Shown: positions 1-8,564 of the stretch, one piece after another | Layout of the letters: each line of letters opens with the position of its first letter | Numbering within the stretch: position 1 is the first letter of the stretch | NCBI RefSeq assembly: GCF_003402475.1 | Contig: NZ_BFAB01000019.1 | Span: 1-56,024, forward strand | Origin: Mycobacterium sp. MFM001 | GTDB taxonomy: Bacteria > Actinomycetota > Actinomycetes > Mycobacteriales > Mycobacteriaceae | Direction: 5' to 3' | DNA length: 56,024 nt | The notes under the pieces: model-generated | What the model saw: the letters and a program-made list of their open reading frames with translations, nothing else | The model's database searches: none | What the model was told of the DNA's origin: nothing | Made by a program: the position numbers and the translations under genes

Positions 1-53
1 TCTTGACATGAGGCAACAGGATGACAAACCCCCACTGACGGGTACGCCCGCCA

Positions 54-601
54 TTACGAAGCCGAGCTGGGCACAAACGATCTGCGCATGTACTCGAGCG
101 CCTCGTCGCTGAACACCGCGGTGGGAACCGGCCCGCGATGAGGTCAGTGAGGTAGGCGACCAGTCCGCCGGGGTGGTAGTCGTTCGTCCAGCCGTCGGCG
201 ATCGCAACTGCCGCCCAGTCGTCAGGGCTGCCACCGCTCATGTGCCAGTAGCCGGTCTCGCCGCCCGGCGCACCACCCCAGCCGTAGTACGGAACCGGCT
301 CGACATCCTCGATCACCATGGGAGCTTTGGTTCCGTCCGGGTAGATCCAGCTGTGGTCGCTGTAGGTGTCGCGCAAATCGGCCAACGACTGCCGGCAATA
401 GGCCCCGCCGTCGATCAAATCGTCGCGGGTCGGTGCCATCAGCCCCAGGTAGCCACCGAACGACCCGCGACCGTAGGTGCTGATCAACTGCTTGTAATCG
501 TCCGGCAACGCGAATCCCACGGCCGTCTCGACTGCCCCAAAGTCAAAGCGAGGTACCGGCTTTGGGGGCGGCACAAGACGGGTCAGCTCATCAAGCGACA
601 T
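54..601 (-). pseudogene. SMI1/KNR4 (SUKH) family protein, frameshifted near its 3' end
   Basis: From ATG at 601 the frame reads MSLDELTRLVPPPKP, then ALPDDYKQLISTYG, GYLGLMAPTRDD, WIYPDGTK and YLTDLI, the pattern of SUKH/SMI1-KNR4 proteins, which bind partner proteins and often act as immunity proteins of contact-dependent toxins. After the ATC codon at 139-137 this frame runs stop-free to the window edge through unrelated basic residues. The next frame instead gives GPVPTAVFSDEALEYMRR, then SFVPSSAS and a TAA at 56-54, a natural C-terminus. One base appears lost around 130-139, by mutation or sequencing error. It lies 9 bp after the GH15 stop, so it would be the last gene of that transcription unit. 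Family call is moderately sure; whether the lesion is biological is open. Confidence 0.7.
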
Positions 602-610
602 AACCGGACC

Positions 611-2401
611 CTACGACAAGCCTCCGCCCGTCTGGGTCGACGACCCGCCGAGTTGCCTCGCGGTGTTGACCAGCCCGACCATGCTGAACGCCTGCGGCGT
701 GTTACCCACCAGCCGCTGAGCCGAAGTGTCGTACTCCTCGGACAGCAACCCGACGTCGTTGCGCAGATCCAGCAGTTTCTCGAACAGTTTGCGTGCCTCG
801 TCGCGGCGCCCGATGCCGTGCAGCGCGTCGGCCAGCCAGAATGTGCACACCAGGAAGGTGCCCTCGGTGCCGGGCAGGCCGTCGCCTCCGCCGTCGGCTT
901 CGGGGTCATAGCGCATCAAAAATCCGTCACTGGACAGCTCGCGTTGGACGGCCTCCACAGTTCCGACGACGCGGGGATCGGTCCATGGCAGAAAACCAAC
1001 GCGGGGAATCAGCAGTAGTGCGGAATCGAGACCACGCGAGCCGTAGGACTGGGTGAAGGTCTGACGATCGGCGTCATAACCCTTTTCGCAGACGTCAGCG
1101 TGGATCCGCTCGCGCAAGTCGCGCCATCTGTCGACCGGTCCGTCCAGGCCTTGGGTTTCCACGGTGTGCACCGCGCGGTCGACACCGGCCCAGGCCATCA
1201 CCTTGGAATGCACGAAATGGCGTTGTGGGCCGCGGACTTCCCACAAGCTGGAATCAGGTTGGTCCCAATTCCCCTCGAGAAAATCCAGCAATGCGCGCTG
1301 AATGTCCCACGCCTCGTCCACCGCCTGCATCCCGGTTTCGCGGGCCAGGTGCAGCCCGTCGAGGACCTCGCCATACACGTCGAGCTGGAACTGACCGGCG
1401 GCTTCGTTGCCGATGCGGACCGGCGCCGAGTCCTCGTAGCCGGACAGCCAGTCGAGGGTCAATTCGGGCAACCGGCGGGTGCCGTCGACGCTGTACATGA
1501 TTTGCAGCTTCGCCGGATCGCCGGCCACCGCCCGCACCAGCCAGTCCCGCCATGCCTGGGCCTCGTCGATGTAGCCGGTGCCCAGCAGCGCCTGCAACGT
1601 GAAGGTGGCGTCGCGCAGCCAGCAGTATCGATAGTCCCAATTACGCACGCCGCCAAGGGATTCCGGCAACGACGTGGTGGCCGCGGCGGTGATTCCGCCG
1701 GTCGGGTCGTAGGTGAGCGCCTTGAGCGTGATCAGCGCACGACGCACCGCGTCTTCCCACGGCCCGCGGTAGGTGCACTGGCTGATCCAGTCCGTCCAGA
1801 ACTCCTCGGTGTCGCGCAGCGCGCGATCCGCTTGCGCCCGGACCGCGTCGGGCCGGTGCGACGGGACGTGGGTCAGCACGAAAGGGACCTTTTCGCCTGC
1901 GGCAACGTCGAATTCGGCGACCGTCGACATGTGCTCGCCGTGCAGTTCGACGGGTGTGGTCAGGCACAGCGTGTCCGGGCCGGCGATGGCGACCAGGCCG
2001 TCGTCGCTGCGGCGAATCCAGGGCACCACGCTGCCGTAGTCGAAGCGGATCACCAGGTCCATCCGGACCCGCACCCGCCCAGACAGCCCTTCGACCACCC
2101 GGACCAGGTCGGCCGCTTCACCGCGCGGCGGCATGAAATCGGTGACCCGCACGGCCCCTTCGTCGGTGTCCCACTCGGTGTCCATGATCAGCGTGTCGCC
2201 GCGATAGCCGCGGCGGGTGCACGGCCCGCCGGCGGCCGGCGCCAGCCGCCAGTGGCCGGCGGACTCGTCGTGCAGCAGGGCCGCGAAACATGCACCGGAG
2301 TCGAAGCGGGGCAGGCACAGCCAGTCGATGCTGCCGTCGCGTCCCAAGAGCGCCGCGGTGTGCAGGTCGCCGAGCAGCGCGTAATCCTCTATTCGCGCCA
2401 T
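611..2401 (-). CDS. Glycoside hydrolase family 15 protein (trehalase/glucoamylase-like)
   Basis: 596 residues covering the whole GH15 fold: N-terminal beta-sandwich from IEDYALLGDLHTAALLG with GSIDWLCLPRFDS, then the (alpha/alpha)6 barrel with RNWDYRYCWLRDA, LDWLSGYEDSAPVRIGNEA, the region around FVHSKVMAWAG and the C-terminal EEYD motif expected to hold the second acidic catalytic residue. GH15 enzymes invert alpha-glucosides and release beta-glucose; mycobacterial members include trehalases. No signal peptide is visible, so a cytoplasmic enzyme acting on trehalose or oligo-glucosides is likely. Its ATG overlaps the stop of the glucose dehydrogenase by one base (TAATG), implying coupled translation and a shared route for released glucose. 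Exact substrate is not readable from sequence. Confidence 0.93.
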   Translation of the reverse strand: MARIEDYALLGDLHTAALLGRDGSIDWLCLPRFDSGACFAALLHDESAGHWRLAPAAGGPCTRRGYRGDTLIMDTEWDTDEGAVRVTDFMPPRGEAADLVRVVEGLSGRVRVRMDLVIRFDYGSVVPWIRRSDDGLVAIAGPDTLCLTTPVELHGEHMSTVAEFDVAAGEKVPFVLTHVPSHRPDAVRAQADRALRDTEEFWTDWISQCTYRGPWEDAVRRALITLKALTYDPTGGITAAATTSLPESLGGVRNWDYRYCWLRDATFTLQALLGTGYIDEAQAWRDWLVRAVAGDPAKLQIMYSVDGTRRLPELTLDWLSGYEDSAPVRIGNEAAGQFQLDVYGEVLDGLHLARETGMQAVDEAWDIQRALLDFLEGNWDQPDSSLWEVRGPQRHFVHSKVMAWAGVDRAVHTVETQGLDGPVDRWRDLRERIHADVCEKGYDADRQTFTQSYGSRGLDSALLLIPRVGFLPWTDPRVVGTVEAVQRELSSDGFLMRYDPEADGGGDGLPGTEGTFLVCTFWLADALHGIGRRDEARKLFEKLLDLRNDVGLLSEEYDTSAQRLVGNTPQAFSMVGLVNTARQLGGSSTQTGGGLS

Positions 2402-3447
2402 TACAGTTCGATGATCACTTTGACGTCGCCGTCGGCGGGCTGGAACGCCTCGGCTGCCTTCTCCAGCGGAACCCGCCGAGTGATCAGGCCGTCGAGCCAG
2501 TCGCGCTCGGCGCGGGCCAGCACCTCGGCGCCCTGCTGGTAGTGGCGCAGGTTGGCGTTGACGGAGCCGACGACCACGTCGTTCTCCAGCACGATGTCGC
2601 GGTTGACCAGACCGGCGTCGACGTCGATGGTGTGGCCGCCCGACGAGACGCCCGTCAGGCAGGTGATGCCGTAGGTGTCGGTGTTCATCAGCGCGCCGAA
2701 CACGACGCTGCCCACGCCGGTGGCTTCGATGACGATGTCGGGCCGCAACTTCTTGGCCACCGACTCGATGTCGTCATGGTGGTAAGTGGCACCCAGTGAT
2801 TTCACCAGATCCGGCTTGGGGCCGTCGGTCACCCGGTCCAGCACATGGGTGTCCAGCCCGCGCTGCACTCCGATCAGCGCGGCCAGCAACCCGATTGGCC
2901 CGGCACCGGTGATCAGCGCGCGTTTGGGTTCAAACCAGCCGCGGGCACCGATCCGCTCGACCTGCTCCCAGGCCTTGCATACCACCGTGGTGGGCTCCAG
3001 CAACATCCCCACGCGTTCCAGCGACGGGTCCAGCCGGACCGCGTAATCGGTTTCCACACACCAGGTTTGGCTGCCGTATCCGTCGAGTTCTTTGATGCCG
3101 CGTTCCCGGTAACGGCCGTTGCGGCACATGTCGAATTCGCCGTGGGCGCACGCCCCGCACGGTTCCGGGTCGGGGCGACGCACCACGCCGACCACCAAAT
3201 CGCCGTCGCTGAACTTGCTCGATGCCGGCGCCTGCCGGACCCGCCCGAGCGACTCGTGACCGAGCACCAGGCGCGACGAGCCCGGCGGCGCCCAGCCGTA
3301 TTCGCCGGAGACGATCTCCTTGTCGGTGCCGCACACCCCCATCGCGACACCGTCGACCAGCATTTCGCCATCACCCGGCGTGGGGTCGGGCGCGTCGGTC
3401 ACCTTCAACGAGCCCTTCTGCCCGGGCTCTACCGTCAGCGCGCGCAT
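2401..3447 (-). CDS. Zinc-dependent glucose 1-dehydrogenase (MDR superfamily)
   Basis: 348 residues, the usual size for archaeal/actinobacterial glucose dehydrogenases. Near the N-terminus GVCGTDKEIVSGEYG supplies the catalytic zinc Cys and LVLGHESLGRV the His-Glu pair; DPEPCGACAHGEFDMC is the structural-zinc region. The nucleotide-binding motif is ITGAGPIGLLAALIG. The enzyme would oxidise beta-D-glucose to gluconolactone with NAD(P)+. It sits between rpiA (28 bp upstream) and the GH15 hydrolase (1-bp overlap downstream), which supports free glucose as substrate. A Shine-Dalgarno AAGGAG lies just before the ATG at 3447. Another sugar or polyol dehydrogenase of the same family is possible but less likely. 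Confidence 0.85.
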   Translation of the reverse strand: MRALTVEPGQKGSLKVTDAPDPTPGDGEMLVDGVAMGVCGTDKEIVSGEYGWAPPGSSRLVLGHESLGRVRQAPASSKFSDGDLVVGVVRRPDPEPCGACAHGEFDMCRNGRYRERGIKELDGYGSQTWCVETDYAVRLDPSLERVGMLLEPTTVVCKAWEQVERIGARGWFEPKRALITGAGPIGLLAALIGVQRGLDTHVLDRVTDGPKPDLVKSLGATYHHDDIESVAKKLRPDIVIEATGVGSVVFGALMNTDTYGITCLTGVSSGGHTIDVDAGLVNRDIVLENDVVVGSVNANLRHYQQGAEVLARAERDWLDGLITRRVPLEKAAEAFQPADGDVKVIIEL

Positions 3448-3475
3448 ACCAACTCCTTACCCATCCCCACCCGCA

Positions 3476-4159
3476 TCAACTCCCTATTTTTCGCAACTGA
3501 CCTAGCCGGGGGCCGGCGAGTTCGAAATCAATCCACTCGACCGACTTCTCCCGACCCACCAACGCCGAAGTCACCATCTCCGGCGGAAACAGTCCGTGCT
3601 CGACCACACCGGGCGTGGCGGCCAACCAGGCAGCCAAGCCTGCCGGGTCCGCGACGGGTCCCCGGTAGTCGGCGATCACCCCGCCGTCAGGACTCGGCGG
3701 TACATCGCGCAACGAGACCGGCGCGACCCGGCGCAGCGTGGCGCTGAGCCCGAACCTGAGCAGCTCCAGGGGGATTGGGCCATGCAGCGCGTCGACCAGC
3801 TTGGACGAATCGGCAATGACGATGAAGCGGTCCGCGGCGGCTGCGACGATCTTCTCGCGGGTGTGCGCGGCACCGCCCCCTTTCACCAGCCAACCGTCCG
3901 GGGCGATCTGATCTGCGCCGTCGATGGCGACATCGAGCTGCTCGATATCGCGGAATGCCTCCACCTTCAGGCCCAGCTCGCAGGCCGCCTGCGCGGTGCG
4001 CGACGACGTAGCGACACAACGAATGTCGAGCCCCCGACGGGCCAGGGCCGGCAGTAAAAACGCCACAGTCGAGCCGGTGCCGAGCCCGACGGTCATGCCG
4101 TCTTCGACGAGATCGGCCGCCGCTTCCGCCGCGAACTGTTTTTCTTGCTCGATGCTCAT
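3476..4159 (-). CDS. rpiA: Ribose-5-phosphate isomerase A
   Basis: 227 residues, full length for RpiA. Diagnostic motifs are all present: MTVGLGTGSTVAFLL, the DGADQI catalytic loop and KGGGAAHTREKIVA. It interconverts ribose 5-phosphate and ribulose 5-phosphate in the cytoplasm, in the pentose phosphate pathway. The ATG at 4159 is chosen over a longer upstream frame because it has a purine-rich AAAGCAGG ahead and begins with the family sequence MSIEQEKQFAAEAAA; the 59 extra upstream codons read through the preceding gene. It starts 19 bp after the molybdoenzyme stop, inside the six-gene run. Mycobacteria usually also carry RpiB, so this copy may be dedicated to the neighbouring sugar genes (inference). 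Confidence 0.93.
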   Translation of the reverse strand: MSIEQEKQFAAEAAADLVEDGMTVGLGTGSTVAFLLPALARRGLDIRCVATSSRTAQAACELGLKVEAFRDIEQLDVAIDGADQIAPDGWLVKGGGAAHTREKIVAAAADRFIVIADSSKLVDALHGPIPLELLRFGLSATLRRVAPVSLRDVPPSPDGGVIADYRGPVADPAGLAAWLAATPGVVEHGLFPPEMVTSALVGREKSVEWIDFELAGPRLGQLRKIGS

Positions 4160-4178
4160 GAGCCTGCTTTCAGTGATC

Positions 4179-5990
4179 TCAGATCGGCATGCGGTAGCCG
4201 TAATATTCGTGGTCTTCGTTGTACCCGCCGTGACCGAGACCGAGGTGCGCGAAACTCTCCACGAACTCGATCGCCTCGATCCATTTGACTTGCTTGAAGC
4301 CGAGCTCGCGTTCGTTGCGCAGTCGCAGTGGCGCACCGTGGGTTTCGGTGAGGGGCTCGTCGTTCATCTCGTAAGCCAAAAGAGTGGTCGGTTCGCGCAT
4401 GTGCTCGATCTTGTGGCAGTCGTAGTAACGGCCCTCGGATGGTCCGCCGGCGCCGTAAGCGAACGAATAGAACACCACCCAGCGAGCCGACGGGAGTGGC
4501 CGCACGATGTCGAGGATGTCTGCCATGCGGACTCCACCCCACTTGGCAACGCCGGACCAGCCCTGAATGCAATAGTGCTGGGTGATTTGTTCATGTTTGG
4601 GCAGCGCACGTAGCTCGTCGTAGGAGAGGCTGACAGGTTTCTCGACGAGCCCTTCGATGCGCAGCGAGTAGTCCGACCAGTTACGCGCCTGCAGCTCGCG
4701 ATAACGGTCGGAGCTGGGAATGGTGCCGTTGGGCCATAGGTAGGGCGAGATGTCTTTTTCGGAATACGTGGCGTTGGGGTTCGGCAATTCCAGCAGCCCC
4801 TTGGCCCAGCCCACGACTGCGCGACCGACGCGGCGGACCACGGCCGGGTATCGAATGGTGACCGGCGAGGCGAGTAGCCACAACGCGACGATGACCACCA
4901 TGGCGGCGGCGTAAATGACTACCGCCCAATACGATTGGGTATCGGCGCCGAAAATGATGTGGTTCAGGTTGCCGACGAGCCCCGTGGTGTAAACCATCAC
5001 CGTGTGAACCGCGATGAAAAAGACCATCCACAGCAGGACCGCGAAGTGCACCGTCCGGGCCACCTGACGATTGAACAGGCCCCGGCCGAAACCGAACCGT
5101 GCTGCGATCGCCGGGCCCTGCAACAGCCCGGTGACAAACGCCAGCGGTGCCGCGACGAACACGGTGCTGAAGTAGGCGATGAGCTGCAACCCGTTGTAGT
5201 TGGTGAAGCCGTGGTTAGCCGGGAAGTCCAGCGACGCGTATTGCACCGCGGTCGATAAGGCGTTGGGAAAGACATCCAAAGACCGCGGGACGATGCGGCG
5301 CCACTGGCCGGAGGTGAACAACAGGATGTAGAAAACCAATCCGTTGATCAACCACAGCAGGTCGAAGCTGAAATGCCACCAGCGGGCCAGCCCGATCGAG
5401 TGCCGAAAACCCGGTATCCCCAACCACTTCGGAATCGCGACCGAATCGTCTTTGGCCGTCCAGATGCCTGCCGCATCGTTCTGGTCCTGCCTATCGGACG
5501 GGACGCGGCCGCGCATCCGCAACCATTCGCTTCCCGGCCGGCATCCGGAATTCAGATACAGCCGGGGATGATCGGCGAGAATCTGGATTCCTGCCCGCAT
5601 CAAAAACATCATGAAGACGATGTTGAACAGGTGCTGCCAGCGCAACCAAGCGGGAAATCCTGAATCAACCGCCGGCGCAAAGGTTGTCGACGTTCCCGGG
5701 TAGCGCTCGATGAAGTTTTGCATCCACTCGTACTGGCGTAGCTGCTGTGCGACGGCGATGGCCAGCAGCAGCCCGACCGCGCCGATCGGCAACAACCACA
5801 ACGAATTCACCCACCGACAACCAACCCGCACGACCGGCACTTGGGCCTTTTCACGTTGCGGCAGCCCCCCGGCCCACTCTTCGAGATCGATGTGCTGATC
5901 GAGCATTTTCTTGCGAGCACTCTGGTCGAGCAAAGATTCAAGGCGTGCGCGAGCGACCGTATCTGCAGCGTTCGCGGAACCGTCAGCCAT
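4179..5990 (-). CDS. Membrane cytochrome b / molybdopterin (sulfite-oxidase-type) fusion oxidoreductase
   Basis: 603 residues. The first two thirds carry about six membrane segments, such as WVNSLWLLPIGAVGLLLAIA, HLFNIVFMMFLMRAGIQIL, WWHFSFDLLWLINGLVFYIL and FAVLLWMVFFIAVHTVMVY, with in-membrane His residues suited to b-type haem. The last ~170 residues are a sulfite-oxidase-like molybdopterin domain with QHYCIQGWSG, where the Cys should bind molybdenum as in YedY/MsrP, and THGAPLRLRNERELGFKQVKWI. There is no Tat signal, and an even number of segments would leave the Mo domain in the cytoplasm. Start ATG 5990 has AGGAAACAGG upstream and overlaps the STAS stop by 8 bp. Substrate unknown; methionine sulfoxide or sulfite chemistry are family-based guesses. 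Confidence 0.88.
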   Translation of the reverse strand: MADGSANAADTVARARLESLLDQSARKKMLDQHIDLEEWAGGLPQREKAQVPVVRVGCRWVNSLWLLPIGAVGLLLAIAVAQQLRQYEWMQNFIERYPGTSTTFAPAVDSGFPAWLRWQHLFNIVFMMFLMRAGIQILADHPRLYLNSGCRPGSEWLRMRGRVPSDRQDQNDAAGIWTAKDDSVAIPKWLGIPGFRHSIGLARWWHFSFDLLWLINGLVFYILLFTSGQWRRIVPRSLDVFPNALSTAVQYASLDFPANHGFTNYNGLQLIAYFSTVFVAAPLAFVTGLLQGPAIAARFGFGRGLFNRQVARTVHFAVLLWMVFFIAVHTVMVYTTGLVGNLNHIIFGADTQSYWAVVIYAAAMVVIVALWLLASPVTIRYPAVVRRVGRAVVGWAKGLLELPNPNATYSEKDISPYLWPNGTIPSSDRYRELQARNWSDYSLRIEGLVEKPVSLSYDELRALPKHEQITQHYCIQGWSGVAKWGGVRMADILDIVRPLPSARWVVFYSFAYGAGGPSEGRYYDCHKIEHMREPTTLLAYEMNDEPLTETHGAPLRLRNERELGFKQVKWIEAIEFVESFAHLGLGHGGYNEDHEYYGYRMPI

Positions 5991-6435
5991 CCTGTTTCCT
6001 CTCGGACGTGGCTGCCCGAAGCGCAGCCGCCGTACTCGAACGGATGGCAGTGCGCACGTCGAGGCCGGTGGCGGCAGCCACCCGGTGCGCAATTGCCGCG
6101 CGGCTCACCACGACGAGATCGTTACCCTGCTCCCGGCATGCGTTTGCCTGATTCGCCAGCGCCGCCAGACCGGAAGCAGAAATGAAGTCCAGGCCCGTGA
6201 TGTCGACGATCACCGGGCCAGATATGCGGTAGGCGTCGGCGGTCTCGCAGAGGACCTGCCGCCAGATCGACAGGGTGAAGGCATCGACCTCGCCACGCGC
6301 GTAGAGAACCACGCCCGAACCGCAGCGAACCGTATCGGTCTGTAACCGCTCAGCGGCGTCGTCCGACCGGATGGACATCACCGGATTCGGCTGGGCAGCG
6401 TCTAACTCGGCGCCGGTTTCCACGTCAGTACTCAC
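5983..6435 (-). CDS. STAS-domain protein (anti-sigma-factor antagonist-like)
   Basis: 150 residues from a GTG. After an unstructured ~30-residue N-terminus comes a STAS fold: VVLYARGEVDAFTLSIW, then PVIVDITGLDFISASGLAAL, where the Ser of ISASG matches the phosphorylated Ser of SpoIIAA-type antagonists, then REQGNDLVVVSR. Such proteins bind anti-sigma kinases or sensory partners in the cytoplasm. No anti-sigma or sigma gene is nearby. It is the first gene of the minus-strand run, overlaps the molybdoenzyme start by 8 bp and is divergent from lysR with 192 bp between. The start could also be the internal ATG at MSIRSDDAAE. Function as a regulator of the downstream enzymes is inference. Confidence 0.82.
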   Translation of the reverse strand: MSTDVETGAELDAAQPNPVMSIRSDDAAERLQTDTVRCGSGVVLYARGEVDAFTLSIWRQVLCETADAYRISGPVIVDITGLDFISASGLAALANQANACREQGNDLVVVSRAAIAHRVAAATGLDVRTAIRSSTAAALRAATSERKQDG

Positions 6436-6581
6436 TCACTCCCGAAGACAACGTCTAAGGGGCGGCGCTGGCGTTTCAACGAAACCGCTCCCCCACCGCG
6501 GCACAAGAACTGGCGCTCGGCCCGGCGGATCCGGCTTACGGTAGCGCGATCGGAAGTGTGGTTTCCAGAGGACCCAGCGTT

Positions 6582-6625
6582 CTATCTGATAGATAGTTTC
6601 GATTTTGACGATCGATAGAATCGAT
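6582..6625 (+). promoter_or_regulatory. Twin LysR-type boxes and leaderless lysR promoter
   Basis: Two 6-3-6 inverted repeats: CTATCT GAT AGATAG at 6582-6596 and ATCGAT AGA ATCGAT at 6611-6625. Each contains the LysR consensus T-N11-A, and their centres are 29 bp apart. A -10 box TAGAAT (6616-6621) ends 6 nt before the ATG, so the second repeat covers the -10 and lysR is probably leaderless and self-repressed. The same region may control the divergent STAS operon. Confidence 0.65.
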
Positions 6626-6627
6626 TT

Positions 6628-7497
6628 ATGGAGCTACGGCAATTGAGGCATTTCGTCGCTGTCGCGGAGGAACGCCACTTCACCCGGGCCGCGGCCCGGG
6701 CGCACGTCGTGCAGTCCACCTTGTCCGCCTCGATCAACGTGCTCGAACGCGAACTCGGGACTGCACTGCTGATCCGAAACAGCCGGCGCGTCGACCTGAC
6801 GGCAGCCGGTCGTGCACTGCTACCGGCGGCGCGGACCGCCCTGGCCGCCGCCGACAATGCTCGTGCCGCTGTGGCTGCGGTCCGTGGAGTGCTGAGTGGG
6901 CACTTGACGATCGGCGTGGTCCAAGCCCTCGGGATTATCGACTTGCCACTACTACTAACGCGGTATCACGAGCGTTACCCCGGCGTCAGCGTGTCCCTAC
7001 GGCACAACACCGTCGACGGTCTGGTCCGGGCCACTGTGGACGGGGACCTGGACCTGGCCTTCGTCAACCGTCCCTACGACGACCGCCGAGTCGACGAGGT
7101 ACCACTGGGGACCGAGTTCCTGGTGCTCGGCGTGCGGCCCGATGACCCCCTGGCGCGGGCGAAGACCGTCACGCTGACGGACCTCGCGCAGCGTGAATTC
7201 ATCGGCGGCCGAGCCGATCTCGCGATCCGTGCCCGCGTCGACGCGACCTGCTCCGAAGTCGGCCTGCACCGAAACATCTGCTGCGAATCAGACACGCTGA
7301 GCGATCTCGTGGAACTGGTCGGCAGCGGGTTCGGCATCGCATTCTTGCCACCGGCGATCCTGGAGCACACCGATCGCGTCGTGGGCATCAAGACCGAACC
7401 CGCCATTCCGTGGGAGCTTGTGGTCGTCACCGCCGTCGAGCGTCCGCCATCACCGGCTGCCACAGCCTTTCTCGAGATGCTTCCGGCGGCACCCTGA
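6628..7497 (+). CDS. LysR-family transcriptional regulator
   Basis: 289 residues, typical LTTR length. The N-terminal winged helix is clear: MELRQLRHFVAVAEERHFTR, then AAARAHVVQSTLSASINVLE and LGTALLIRNSRRVDLTAAGR. The C-terminal effector domain of two alpha/beta lobes starts around residue 90 (LTIGVVQALGIIDLPLLL). It would bind T-N11-A sites and respond to a small inducer. Candidate targets are its own promoter, the divergent STAS/molybdoenzyme/sugar run, and the downstream diiron enzyme whose ATG overlaps its stop (TGATG). The inducer cannot be read from sequence. Confidence 0.95.
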   Translation: MELRQLRHFVAVAEERHFTRAAARAHVVQSTLSASINVLERELGTALLIRNSRRVDLTAAGRALLPAARTALAAADNARAAVAAVRGVLSGHLTIGVVQALGIIDLPLLLTRYHERYPGVSVSLRHNTVDGLVRATVDGDLDLAFVNRPYDDRRVDEVPLGTEFLVLGVRPDDPLARAKTVTLTDLAQREFIGGRADLAIRARVDATCSEVGLHRNICCESDTLSDLVELVGSGFGIAFLPPAILEHTDRVVGIKTEPAIPWELVVVTAVERPPSPAATAFLEMLPAAP

Positions 7498-8564
7498 TGG
7501 ACCGCGAACCTCGTTTGAGCGGTGGCTTATCGCGGGTACACCCGTGCGTGGCCCACGCACAGATCACGCTTGAACCCCGGCTGCCGGCGGCGCACGGCCC
7601 GCTGTCGATGGCCGTCCGGCGCAGCCTCACCGAACCCGCACCGCGCGATCAGCCGGCGCGCCTCGGTTCTTCTGTGCGGGACTCGGATCCCTACGGCCTG
7701 GATCTGCAGCTGGCGCTGTACATGTGTTACGAGCTGCACTACCGCGGCTTCGCCGGTGTCGACCCGACCTGGGAATGGAACCCCGGGTTGCTGCAGCTGC
7801 GCGCGCAATTGGAGCGGGCCTTTTTGGCCGGGGTCCGTCGCGACGTCGGCGCCATCGACCCCGACCGGACTGCGGCGGACGAAATGGACGCGCTCTCAAT
7901 CGAATCCGTCGACGGCACCGGCCCCTCCTACTGGCTGCGCGACAACGGAACCTGGGAGCAGATGCGCGAGTACTTCGTGCACCGGTCGCTGTATCACCTC
8001 AAGGAGGGCGACCCGCATGCCTGGGCGATTCCGCGTCTCTCCGGCCAGGCCAAGGCCTCGTTCGTGGCCGTCGAATACGACGAGTACGGCGCCGGTCGCG
8101 GCGCGCGGGTGCACCAGCAGTTGTTCGCCGACCTGTTGACCGCTGCCGGACTGGATGCGACGTATCTGGGTTACCTCGACGCGGTCCCGGCCGAATCGCT
8201 TGCGGTGGTGAACCTAATGTCGATGTTCGGTCTGCACCGCTGGTTGCGCGGCGCGGCGATCGGACATTTCGCGTCGACGGAGATCACCTCGCCACCGGGT
8301 TCGCGCCGGCTGGTCGAGGCCCTGCAGCGGCTGGGTGCACCTGCGGAGTGCGTGGCGTTCTACGCCGAGCACGTCGAGGCCGACGCGGTGCACGAGCAGG
8401 TGGTGCGCCGCGACGTGGTGGGCGACCTGGTCGCGCGCGAGCCACAATTGGACCGCGATGTGGTGTTCGGGATCCGCGCCCACGCGATGATCGAAGACCG
8501 CCTCGGCGACGCAATGGTGGCGGCGTGGAAGGCCGGTGAGTCCTCGCTACGACGCCCGCTTTAG
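7497..8564 (+). CDS. Iron-containing redox enzyme, haem-oxygenase-like diiron fold
   Basis: 355 residues from the ATG overlapping the lysR stop. The helical sequence with widely spaced Glu and His (MCYELHYRGF, VEYDEYGAGRGARVHQQLF, FYAEHVEADAVHEQVV) matches the iron-containing redox enzyme family, haem-oxygenase-like diiron oxidases related to the central domain of SznF. These activate O2 for N-oxygenation or C-C cleavage in characterised relatives; this subfamily's substrate is unknown. The C-terminal ~200 residues carry the ligand motifs; the first ~80 residues are less conserved. Its 3' end overlaps the convergent CDGSH gene by 18 bp. That Fe-S protein is a plausible electron donor (inference). 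Confidence 0.85.
   Translation: MDREPRLSGGLSRVHPCVAHAQITLEPRLPAAHGPLSMAVRRSLTEPAPRDQPARLGSSVRDSDPYGLDLQLALYMCYELHYRGFAGVDPTWEWNPGLLQLRAQLERAFLAGVRRDVGAIDPDRTAADEMDALSIESVDGTGPSYWLRDNGTWEQMREYFVHRSLYHLKEGDPHAWAIPRLSGQAKASFVAVEYDEYGAGRGARVHQQLFADLLTAAGLDATYLGYLDAVPAESLAVVNLMSMFGLHRWLRGAAIGHFASTEITSPPGSRRLVEALQRLGAPAECVAFYAEHVEADAVHEQVVRRDVVGDLVAREPQLDRDVVFGIRAHAMIEDRLGDAMVAAWKAGESSLRRPL

Noticed and set aside
1100..2542. Long plus-strand open frame across the GH15 and glucose dehydrogenase genes
   Set aside because: Composition is a His/Arg/Val-rich mirror of the minus-strand genes; no domain or start context.
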